Shown here piece by piece: positions 1 to 5,106 of a stretch of DNA of 5,106 nt. The DNA is from Bacteroidia bacterium. Lineage in GTDB: Bacteria; Bacteroidota; Bacteroidia; Bacteroidales; UBA5342. Both the position numbers and the translations under genes were made by a program. Every line of letters starts with the position of its first letter. Position 1 is the first letter of the stretch. The notes beneath the pieces were generated by a model. The model was not told the DNA's origin, searched no databases, and saw only the letters and a list, made by a program, of their open reading frames with translations. Location: the NCBI GenBank assembly GCA_030433225.1, contig JAUIMD010000191.1, positions 1-5,106 of the forward strand, written 5' to 3'.

Positions 1-880
1 ATGCCTGGTAATTTTCTCCGCGTTTTCTCCCCACCAGAATCGATGGATCATACTCGGGGCTGCTTATGAACGCCAGAATTTCGCCGGTGGATGGCTCAAT
101 GGCCACGATGCTTCCAATTTTATTTTGCATCAGTTTTTCGCCGTATACCTGTAAATCGATATCCAGCGATAGCACCAGGTCTTTCCCCGGAACCGGCATA
201 ATGTCCTCTGCCCCTTCCTGGTAGCTGCCCTTAATGGCCCCTTTTGAATTTACCAGCAAAAACCGCTTCCCCTTAGTTCCGCGCAGGGCCAGCTCATAGG
301 TTTTCTCAATGCCTGTTTTTCCAATATAGTCGCCCTGGTAATAATAATCGTCCAGTTTAATATCGTTGTTGTTTACTTCGCCAATGTAGCCCAAAACGTG
401 CCCCGCATTTTGGTAGTTGTATGCGCGCTGCGTTCTTTGGTGCACATAAAAGCCCGGAAAACGGTACATCTTCTCCTGTAAACGGGCATAATCCAATGCC
501 GTTAATTGCGATAGTATGACGTATTGTTTGTAGCGCGAATAGCGTTTGGCGGCATTTAGCCGCTCCTCCAGCTTCGCAGGGGTAATGTTGAGTGTGGTGC
601 ACAAATCCAGGGTATCAAAAGGCTCTATCTCGCGAGGTACCACAGACAAATCGTAGGCTGCCTTGTTGTACACTATTAGTTTATTGTTACGGTCGTAAAT
701 CAGTCCCCGCGCCGGGAATCGGGTTTCGGTTTTAAGTACATTGCGGGTGGAAAGGCTTTTGGCCGATTGGTCGATCACCTGCAGGCGAAACAATTGCCCG
801 ACATATACCAGCGCAACAACCAGAATAATGGCGCCAATAATGTATTTTCGATTTTTGAAAAAATCCGCTTCGTTTGCCAC
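1..880 (-). CDS. mrdA: Penicillin-binding protein 2 (elongasome transpeptidase), N-terminal part, cut by the window edge
   Basis: Class B PBP that cross-links peptidoglycan in the periplasm for side-wall growth, working with RodA and activated by MreC. From the GTG at 880-878, 293 codons are open to the left edge with no stop. Seen: a short basic cytoplasmic tail; one membrane segment at about residues 13-28; the PBP2 pedestal signature RFPARGLIYDRN at 54-65, followed by YDLSVVPR at 76-83; GYIGEV at 164-169; GKTGIEKTYE at 187-196 with LRG just after; and the start of the transpeptidase fold, IVAIEPSTGEILAFISSPEYDP, at 258-279. The catalytic SxxK, SxN and KTG motifs lie beyond the window, so activity cannot be judged. 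GTG is chosen because it is the only usual start between the in-frame mreD stop (889-887) and the membrane segment, and AGGG lies 4 bases before it. Family assignment is firm; the gene may equally be named pbpA or pbp2. Confidence 0.95.
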   Translation of the reverse strand, partial: MANEADFFKNRKYIIGAIILVVALVYVGQLFRLQVIDQSAKSLSTRNVLKTETRFPARGLIYDRNNKLIVYNKAAYDLSVVPREIEPFDTLDLCTTLNITPAKLEERLNAAKRYSRYKQYVILSQLTALDYARLQEKMYRFPGFYVHQRTQRAYNYQNAGHVLGYIGEVNNNDIKLDDYYYQGDYIGKTGIEKTYELALRGTKGKRFLLVNSKGAIKGSYQEGAEDIMPVPGKDLVLSLDIDLQVYGEKLMQNKIGSIVAIEPSTGEILAFISSPEYDPSILVGRKRGENYQA

Positions 881-888
881 TGCACCCT
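881..888 (-). promoter_or_regulatory. Weak ribosome binding site for mrdA, overlapping the mreD stop
   Basis: AGGG at 888-885 lies four bases before the GTG start of mrdA and shares bases with the TAG stop of mreD. It is the only Shine-Dalgarno-like match near this start. The overlap suggests that mrdA is translated by ribosomes finishing mreD (translational coupling); this is an inference from position only. Confidence 0.4.
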
Positions 889-1390
889 ACTTTTTACGAG
901 AAACCTGGGTTAAAATTAACAGAAATACGGTAATAGCAGCACTCGAAAGTGCTTTAATAAGCGTGGTATAAAAATTTGCTAAAGTAAATACTTCCAGGCC
1001 GTACAGCGCCAAATGGTGCGCCACGGTTAGTATTATGGCGTACCGTAAAAACCATCCCCATCCATACTGTTCTACCGAAGGGAGCGCCCCCGGTTCATAA
1101 TCGCCACGTGGCGAGAGGAGTGGCAAAAGGGTAATTTGCAGGTACCCCATTAGCACGGTTGCTCCGGTGTGCATTCCGGGAGTATATGAAAATACATCCA
1201 CCAACAGCCCCACCAAAAAACTTAGCCCTAATGTGGCTGCCTTAGGAGTATCAAAGGGTAAAAACAAAATGATTACCACGTATAAAAACGGACTAAAATA
1301 CCCGTTAATGTGGATGTTGTTAAGGATGAGAATTTGCAGCAGCAATATTCCAACCGCATAGGCCACGTATTTAAATACACTGTTATTCAT
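887..1390 (-). CDS. mreD: Rod shape-determining protein MreD
   Basis: Small integral inner-membrane subunit of the elongasome, thought to bridge MreC and the PBP2/RodA synthase. The 167-residue product is almost wholly hydrophobic, with about five to six predicted membrane segments by eye (roughly residues 8-24, 31-46, 52-68, 76-92, 113-132 and 141-162) and a basic end, SRKK. The family's most recognisable stretch, GLLVDVFSYTPGMHTGA (61-77), is present with its conserved Asp65 and a Gly-Met-His-Thr-Gly turn. Length is normal for MreD. The ATG at 1390 overlaps the mreC end by 8 bases (ATGAATAA arrangement) and is preceded by a strong GAGGAGG. MreD sequences diverge widely, so the call rests on the hydropathy pattern, the D65 motif and the position between mreC and mrdA; together these are convincing. 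Confidence 0.95.
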   Translation of the reverse strand: MNNSVFKYVAYAVGILLLQILILNNIHINGYFSPFLYVVIILFLPFDTPKAATLGLSFLVGLLVDVFSYTPGMHTGATVLMGYLQITLLPLLSPRGDYEPGALPSVEQYGWGWFLRYAIILTVAHHLALYGLEVFTLANFYTTLIKALSSAAITVFLLILTQVSRKK

Positions 1391-2213
1391 TGGCCTCCTC
1401 GTTTTCCAGTTCTTGCAACTCTTTTCCGGTAAGGTTTTGCACTACATCCACATGGTACAGTTTTTTAAAATTGGTGGAAAGGAGTACATCAATTTCATAA
1501 AATATACCCTCATCGTCGCGGGTAAACCCATCGATGGTTCCTACCAAAACGCCTTCGGGAAACACGGCACCAAAACCGGTGGTTACAATTTTTTGCCCTA
1601 CTTCAATCAATGCATTTTGCTCAATCCCCTGTAAATTAGCGTGCCGGTAATCTTTTCCATCCCACACCAGGGTACCAAAATACCCCGTACTGTCTACCTT
1701 GCTGCTAATGCGGGTACGCAGGTTATGAATGGGAAGCACAACGGCATAATTTCTACTTACCCCCTTTACAATGCCCACCACACCCTGAGCGCAGGTTACC
1801 GCCATACCGGGTTCAATGCCATCATTGGTTCCCTTGTTCAGCGTAATGTAATTCATTTGCTTGTGGGTGGAGTTGTTAATAACACGGGCCGCAGAATACC
1901 GAAAATCTTTAAGAATGACACTATCGTTAAAAATGTACTGGGTGTACAAATTATCACGCCTCGATTCCGTCAGGAAATTTTTGAGACGTGCATTTTCATC
2001 GGCCAGTTGGTTGTTGGCCTTTTTCAGTGAAAAATACTGGGTAACCGATGAACTGGTTTCATACAGGCCACCTGCATACCGCACGGCCAGATTGGCCATT
2101 TTTGCACTTTGGTATTGGTTAAACTGAGCAATAAGAACAAGCGCAACCACCTCTAAAAAAAGAAATAGAAAAAATGCGTGGTACCTTATTAGAATTTGAA
2201 TCAGATTCCTCAT
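1383..2213 (-). CDS. mreC: Rod shape-determining protein MreC
   Basis: Bitopic periplasmic scaffold that dimerises, binds PBP2 and switches it to its active form, linking it to MreB and MreD. The 276-residue product shows a short basic cytoplasmic N-terminus, one membrane segment at about 12-30 (rich in Phe, Leu and Val), a probable coiled coil at about 60-85 (SLKKANNQLADENARLKNFL), and then the two beta-barrel domains typical of MreC. The conserved beta-domain run includes AARVINNS (108-115), LNKGTNDGIEPGMAV (125-139), GVVGIVKGVS (144-153) and RISSKVDSTGYFGTLVW (168-184); GVLVGTI follows at 221-227. It is shorter than the E. coli protein because it lacks a long C-terminal extension, ending instead in an acidic tail (ELENEEANE) that also carries the mreD ribosome site. 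The ATG at 2213 is preceded by AGGG with a 7-base spacer. The 61-base gap from mreB is structured. Confidence 0.97.
   Translation of the reverse strand: MRNLIQILIRYHAFFLFLFLEVVALVLIAQFNQYQSAKMANLAVRYAGGLYETSSSVTQYFSLKKANNQLADENARLKNFLTESRRDNLYTQYIFNDSVILKDFRYSAARVINNSTHKQMNYITLNKGTNDGIEPGMAVTCAQGVVGIVKGVSRNYAVVLPIHNLRTRISSKVDSTGYFGTLVWDGKDYRHANLQGIEQNALIEVGQKIVTTGFGAVFPEGVLVGTIDGFTRDDEGIFYEIDVLLSTNFKKLYHVDVVQNLTGKELQELENEEANE
1394..1400 (-). promoter_or_regulatory. Strong Shine-Dalgarno for mreD inside the mreC 3' end
   Basis: GAGGAGG ends three bases before the mreD ATG, within codons for the acidic MreC tail (Glu-Glu-Ala). It is the best Shine-Dalgarno match at any gene start here; purH and mreB have none. 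The spacing is shorter than the usual 5-9 bases, and the purines may simply reflect Glu codons, so the function is uncertain. Confidence 0.45.
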
Positions 2214-2220
2214 ACGTTAA

Positions 2221-2224
2221 CCCT
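2221..2224 (-). promoter_or_regulatory. Weak ribosome binding site for mreC
   Basis: AGGG at 2224-2221 lies seven bases before the mreC ATG, just downstream of the second hairpin of the mreB-mreC gap. A second purine run (GGAGAGGG, 2238-2231) is about 17 bases or more from the start, too far to serve directly, and is partly held in the hairpin. Confidence 0.4.
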
Positions 2225-2234
2225 GTTCTTCCCT

Positions 2235-2258
2235 CTCCGCTGCATTGCCAGGGCGGAG
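2235..2258 (-). promoter_or_regulatory. RNA hairpin II in the mreB-mreC gap
   Basis: CUCCGC (2258-2253) pairs perfectly with GCGGAG (2240-2235) around a 12-base loop that may close by two further pairs (UG with CA). It follows hairpin I after a single base. Downstream comes a purine-rich leader (AGGGAAGAACAGGG) and the mreC start 21 bases further on. There is no U-tract. It might insulate the mreC start or block 3'-to-5' decay of the purH-mreB part; this is inference. Confidence 0.4.
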
Positions 2259-2259
2259 C

Positions 2260-2298
2260 CGGTTCCCCCGCGTATTAGCGCAGCAGGAACGGGAACCG
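2260..2298 (-). promoter_or_regulatory. RNA hairpin I across the mreB stop codon
   Basis: In the minus-strand transcript CGGUUCCC (2298-2291) pairs perfectly with GGGAACCG (2267-2260), an 8-bp stem with six GC pairs. Inside it CUGCG (2283-2279) pairs with CGCGG (2272-2268), five pairs including one U-G, closing a six-base loop CUAAUA that contains the mreB UAA stop. A 7-base bulge (2290-2284) lies on the 5' side. The 5' arm encodes Arg-Phe-Pro near the MreB C-terminus. No U-run follows, so it is not a classical intrinsic terminator; a role in mRNA stability, processing or dosage of mreB relative to mreC is inferred. Confidence 0.5.
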
Positions 2299-3303
2299 AT
2301 CTACATTTTTAAGTGCAATACCTGTACCTCTGGCTACAGCGTGCAAAGGGTTTTCGGCAATGTGAAACGGAATGTTTATTTTGTCTGTCAGGCGCTTGTC
2401 GAGTCCGCGCAACAAGGCGCCACCACCGGCCAGGTATATCCCGGTTTGTACAATGTCCGAGTACAATTCGGGTGGAGTTTGTTCCAGCGCACTCAATACC
2501 GCTGCTTCAATTTTCGAAATGGTTTTCTCCAAGCAGTGGGAAATTTCCTGGTACGATACCGGCACTTCCATTGGCAACGCGGTCATGGCATTAGGACCAT
2601 GAACGATGTAATCCGAAGGTGGATTGTCCAGGTCGGTTAGCGCAGAACCCACGTTTATTTTGATCATTTCTGCGGTACGCTCGCCAATTTTAATGTTATG
2701 CTGACGGCGCATATATTCCAGAATATCCTGAGTCATGTCGTTACCCGCAATACGGATGGACTTATTGGAAACGATTCCCCCCATAGAAATAACGGCGATT
2801 TCGGTGGTTCCACCCCCTATATCCACAATCATGTTTCCTTCGGGCGCTTCCACATCAATGCCAATCCCCATAGCGGCTGCCATCGGTTCGTAAATCATGT
2901 ACACTTCGCGCCCGCCGGCATGCTCAGAGGAGTCACGTACCGCACGAATCTCCACCTCGGTAGATCCCGATGGAATACACACCACCATTTTAAGGGACGG
3001 TGCAAATAACTTTGGCTTTTTGTTGATCATCTTGATCATCCCGCGTATCATCAATTCAGCGGCAAAGAAGTCGGCAATTACACCATCACGCAAGGGATGA
3101 ATCACTTTAATATCGTCGTGCGTTTTACCGAACATCTGCCGTGCTTTTTCACCGAGTGCAATTAATTTGTCGGTGCGACGATCAAGCGCTACCACAGAAG
3201 GTTCGTCCACTACTATTTTATCGTTATGTAGGATAATGGTATTTGCGGTTCCCAGGTCAATGGCTATTTCCTGGGTAAGAGAGAAAAATCCCATAAGATT
3301 CAT
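2275..3303 (-). CDS. mreB: Rod shape-determining protein MreB, bacterial actin
   Basis: ATP-binding actin homologue that forms membrane-bound antiparallel filaments orienting the elongasome around the cell. The 342-residue product has the full actin/Hsp70 fold signature: phosphate-1 loop DLGTANT (16-22), the MreB-typical PSGSTEVEIRAVRDSSEHAG (111-130), YEPMAAAMG with the hydrolysis-linked Glu139 (138-146), phosphate-2 loop DIGGGTTE (161-168), SIRIAGNDM (182-190), YMRRQHNIKIGERTAE (197-212), and the adenosine loop TGIYLAGGGALLRGL (287-301). No key residue is missing and the length is standard. A second ATG at codon 4 (3294) gives MGFFSLTQEIAIDLG, closer to the start I recall for Bacteroidota homologues; neither ATG has a Shine-Dalgarno, so the start is uncertain by three codons. 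The hydrophobic Gly-Phe-Phe N-terminus probably contributes to membrane binding. The gene starts 6 bases after the purH stop, implying co-transcription. Confidence 0.98.
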   Translation of the reverse strand: MNLMGFFSLTQEIAIDLGTANTIILHNDKIVVDEPSVVALDRRTDKLIALGEKARQMFGKTHDDIKVIHPLRDGVIADFFAAELMIRGMIKMINKKPKLFAPSLKMVVCIPSGSTEVEIRAVRDSSEHAGGREVYMIYEPMAAAMGIGIDVEAPEGNMIVDIGGGTTEIAVISMGGIVSNKSIRIAGNDMTQDILEYMRRQHNIKIGERTAEMIKINVGSALTDLDNPPSDYIVHGPNAMTALPMEVPVSYQEISHCLEKTISKIEAAVLSALEQTPPELYSDIVQTGIYLAGGGALLRGLDKRLTDKINIPFHIAENPLHAVARGTGIALKNVDRFPFLLR

Positions 3304-3309
3304 TTGTTT

Positions 3310-4896
3310 TTAATGTTTAAAATGGCGGGTTCCGGTAAACACCATGGCTATCCCAAACTCATCACACGCGTCAATCACTTCCTGGTCGCGGATACTTCCG
3401 CCCGGCTCCACAATATACTTAATGTTGTATTCGTTGGCGGCTTCAATGCTATCGCGGAATGGGAAGAATGCATCCGAAATAACAACCGCCTCTTCAATTT
3501 TCACCCCTTCTTTCAGGTTAAAACGTGGAATGGTAAGCGCACGCAAACTGTCTAAACGGTTGGGCTGTCCCATACCGGCGCCGGTTAGCCAAAACGACCC
3601 ATCGCTGTTTTCGGTAACCAGTGCAATGGCGTTGCTTTTTAAATGCTTGCACGCCTGTATACCAAATTTGGCCAGGTTTTGTTTGTTTTCTGAAAAAGCG
3701 GCTTTGGTAACGGTTTTAAATTCCGCATCGGGCCCTTCGTCTTCGTCCTGCACCAACATTCCACCGCTTATTGAACGGTATAATTTTTCGTTGGTAATGG
3801 CGGGTTTAATCGGAGTTTCCAGCAAACGAAGGTTTTTCTTTTTACCAAAAACCTCCAGAGCCTCTTCGGTATAGGAGGGCGCAATAATGATTTCCACAAA
3901 CTTTTTACCGAACCAGTCGGCTACTTCTTTGGTAACCGTTTCGGTGAAACAAATGATGCTACCAAAAGCACTTATAGGGTCACCTGCCCATGCAAGCTCC
4001 AGCGATTTCATCACATTGTCGGTTACGGCCAATCCACAAGGGTTCAGGTGTTTGATAACCGAAACCGCCGATTTCCCTTCAATGCTGGTTACGCTATGAT
4101 AGGCATCTGAGGCAGATTTCCAGGCCGCATCCGCATCTAGCATATTGTTGTATGAAAGGGCTTTCCCCTGCAATACAGCGGCATTGGCCAAAGTAACCTC
4201 AGAATTGGAATTATTGAACTTGAAATAGGTTGCCTTTTGCTGCGGGTTTTCGCCGTAACGCAATACGTGTCCATTGTTTAGGGCAATGCGCTCGGTATCT
4301 TCTTCGGTATTAAAATACGTAAAGATGGCTGCATCGTAGTGCGATGAAACACCGAAGGCCTGCTTTGCAAACCATTTACGGTCCTCTTTATCGGATTCCC
4401 CGTTTTTGGCTTTCAACAAATCCAGTAAAGGCAAATATTCGTTTTGCGATGGAACGATGATTACATCGTTGAAATTTTTGGCGGCCGCACGTATTAACGA
4501 AATACCGCCAATATCTATTTTTTCAATAATGTCTTGCTCCGAAGCTCCGGAAGCCACCGTTGCCTCGAAAGGGTATAAATCCACAATTACCAAGTCAATT
4601 TCAGGGATTTCATAATTTTCAATTTCCTGAATATCGCTGTCATTTCCTCTGCGTGTTAAAATTCCTCCAAATACTTTGGGGTGTAAGGTTTTGACCCGTC
4701 CTCCAAGTATTGAGGGATACGAGGTCAAATCCTCTACCCTTTTCACGGGCACGTTTAACCCCTCAATAAAGGCTTGTGTACCGCCGGTACTTAAAATTTC
4801 AACTCCCAGTTCATGGAGTTTTAACACGATTTCATCAAGATTGTCTTTATGGTATACAGAGATTAGTGCGGATTTAATTTTTTTATTATCAGACAT
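3310..4896 (-). CDS. purH: Bifunctional AICAR transformylase / IMP cyclohydrolase
   Basis: Cytoplasmic enzyme for the last two steps of de novo purine synthesis: it formylates AICAR using 10-formyl-tetrahydrofolate to FAICAR, then closes the ring to IMP. The product is 528 residues, about the length of bacterial PurH. The N-terminal MGS-like cyclohydrolase domain (about 1-200) shows ALISVYHKDNLDEIV (10-24), STGGT (36-40), GGRVKTLHPKVFGGIL (65-80, Lys69), VDLYPF (105-110, Tyr108), IDIGG (127-131, Asp128) and RAAAKN (136-141, Lys140); these four residues match the cyclohydrolase-site residues I recall for human ATIC. The transformylase domain has LRYGENPQQKAT (212-223), LSYNNMLDADAAW (247-259), the catalytic Lys282-His283 in KHLNPCG, AWAGDPISAFGSI (302-314), TGAGMGQPNRLDSLRAL (438-454) and the usual C-terminus TGTRHFKH. 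The gene appears intact. The ATG at 4896 sits in an A-rich leader without Shine-Dalgarno. It is probably the first gene of the unit reading into mreB. Confidence 0.99.
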   Translation of the reverse strand: MSDNKKIKSALISVYHKDNLDEIVLKLHELGVEILSTGGTQAFIEGLNVPVKRVEDLTSYPSILGGRVKTLHPKVFGGILTRRGNDSDIQEIENYEIPEIDLVIVDLYPFEATVASGASEQDIIEKIDIGGISLIRAAAKNFNDVIIVPSQNEYLPLLDLLKAKNGESDKEDRKWFAKQAFGVSSHYDAAIFTYFNTEEDTERIALNNGHVLRYGENPQQKATYFKFNNSNSEVTLANAAVLQGKALSYNNMLDADAAWKSASDAYHSVTSIEGKSAVSVIKHLNPCGLAVTDNVMKSLELAWAGDPISAFGSIICFTETVTKEVADWFGKKFVEIIIAPSYTEEALEVFGKKKNLRLLETPIKPAITNEKLYRSISGGMLVQDEDEGPDAEFKTVTKAAFSENKQNLAKFGIQACKHLKSNAIALVTENSDGSFWLTGAGMGQPNRLDSLRALTIPRFNLKEGVKIEEAVVISDAFFPFRDSIEAANEYNIKYIVEPGGSIRDQEVIDACDEFGIAMVFTGTRHFKH

Positions 4897-4993
4897 TTAC
4901 GTATTTGTTTCAAGTTCCATGCAAAAATAGAAAAAAATCGCATGTATCGACAGGTCGTTCTGCACTTTTTATTGGGATTTACGAGGCTGTAAA
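4897..4993. other. Intergenic region upstream of purH
   Basis: About 97 AT-rich bases between the stop of the upstream frame and purH. It holds the putative promoter. The only inverted repeat next to its T-run is a three-base TCG/CGA pair, too weak for a terminator, so no terminator for the upstream gene is visible here. I see no riboswitch (for example a purine or PurR-type element) in it. Confidence 0.6.
4922..4954 (-). promoter_or_regulatory. Putative Bacteroidota-type promoter of purH-mreBCD-mrdA
   Basis: TATTTTTG at 4929-4922 is an exact match to the Bacteroidota -7 consensus TAnnTTTG, about 26 bases before the purH ATG. A partial -33 box, CCTG (4954-4951) against TTTG, lies 21 bases upstream, within the usual spacing. 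A seven-T run fills the end of the spacer. Transcription would start a few bases downstream, giving a leader of roughly 20 bases. By eye I found no other exact TAnnTTTG on this strand between here and mrdA, which favours one promoter for the cluster. Confidence 0.55.
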
Positions 4994-5104
4994 TCAGGTT
5001 GGATTCCTTGGAGAATCACCCTCTATATTTTGGAGTAAATGTTCACTAAATCTCCTTAGCATTTCCTCTTTAACAACTAGCTTCTTCAATAATTTGCAAG
5101 ACCA
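4994..5104 (-). CDS. Possible C-terminal end of an unidentified upstream gene (partial)
   Basis: One minus-strand frame enters from the right edge and stays open for 36 codons to TGA at 4996-4994; the other two minus frames close within about 40 bases. The peptide ends in KLLKKLVVKEEMLRRFSEH followed by LLQNIEGDSPRNPT, a charged, probably helical stretch that reads like an ordinary protein C-terminus. I do not recognise the family. The codons look more AT-rich than in the genes to the left. A plus-strand frame is also open here but has no start or recognisable content. A 36-codon open run can arise by chance, so this is a weak call; it lies about 97 bases upstream of purH on the same strand. 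Confidence 0.3.
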   Translation of the reverse strand, partial: WSCKLLKKLVVKEEMLRRFSEHLLQNIEGDSPRNPT

Positions 5105-5106
5105 CG

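Noticed and set aside
357..602. Minus-strand 81-codon open frame
   Set aside because: It is a different frame within the PBP2 gene, whose own frame is open across the whole region and carries the PBP2 motifs.
1641..2030. Plus-strand open frame of 129 codons opposite mreC, and a second at 1861-2127
   Set aside because: Both are antisense to the well-supported MreC beta domains and coiled coil, with no family features; shadows of the real gene.
2245..3009. Plus-strand open frames opposite mreB (2245-2640, 2698-3009 and overlaps)
   Set aside because: MreB is intact and unmistakable on the other strand; these frames resemble no family and carry no start signal.
3344..3874. Plus-strand 176-codon open frame opposite purH
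   Set aside because: It lies wholly inside the conserved transformylase domain of purH, has no recognisable domain, and its composition is what the reverse complement of a coding region gives.
4930..4950. Possible intrinsic terminator before purH (T-run at 4937-4931)
   Set aside because: The only inverted repeat beside the T-run is a three-base TCG/CGA pair, too weak for a terminator stem; the run is better read as the promoter spacer.
5002..5017. Inverted repeat GATTC-cttgga-GAATC
   Set aside because: Only five base pairs, AT-rich, inside a possible coding end and with no T-run; consistent with chance.
1..5106. Mobile element, CRISPR, tRNA/rRNA or an undescribed defence or metabolic system
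   Set aside because: All but the right-hand 200 bases is accounted for by purH, mreB, mreC, mreD and mrdA; I saw no direct repeats, terminal inverted repeats, target duplications or structured RNA gene.

Overview
The window holds one tightly packed, single-strand gene cluster read entirely on the minus strand (right to left): an unidentified upstream gene tail (5104-4994), then purH, mreB, mreC, mreD and the N-terminal 293 codons of a penicillin-binding protein 2 gene (mrdA/pbpA), which runs off the left edge. The organism is most likely a member of the Bacteroidota, probably class Bacteroidia. The reasons are the purH-mreBCD-mrdA gene order, the Bacteroidota flavour of the MreB, MreC and PBP2 sequences, the -7-type promoter match TAnnTTTG upstream of purH, and A-rich leaders without Shine-Dalgarno sequences before purH and mreB. 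A finer placement is not supported.

Layout from right to left. Positions 5106-4994 carry the open 3' end of an unrecognised minus-strand frame. Positions 4993-4897 are an intergenic stretch with a Bacteroidota-type promoter about 26 bases before purH. purH (4896-3310) encodes the bifunctional enzyme for the last two steps of IMP synthesis. Six bases later mreB (3303-2275) begins, encoding the actin-like filament protein. The 61-base gap to mreC (2213-1383) is the only sizeable internal gap; with the mreB 3' end it forms two tandem GC-rich hairpins, the first with the mreB stop codon in its apical loop. mreC overlaps mreD (1390-887) by 8 bases. mreD is followed by mrdA, which starts with GTG at 880 in the same reading frame as mreD, separated by one amber stop and two codons.

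MreB, MreC, MreD and PBP2 are core parts of the elongasome (Rod complex): cytoplasmic MreB filaments are linked through membrane-anchored MreC and integral MreD to the PBP2 transpeptidase, which cross-links new lateral-wall peptidoglycan. The partner glycosyltransferase gene rodA would be expected past the left edge but is not seen. purH supplies purine nucleotides and is probably a co-transcribed housekeeping neighbour rather than a functional partner.

I see no mobile element, CRISPR array, RNA gene or evidence of horizontal transfer, and no new system. The most interesting points are the paired RNA hairpins at the mreB/mreC junction and the in-frame mreD-stop-mrdA arrangement. No stretch longer than 300 bases lacks a gene.
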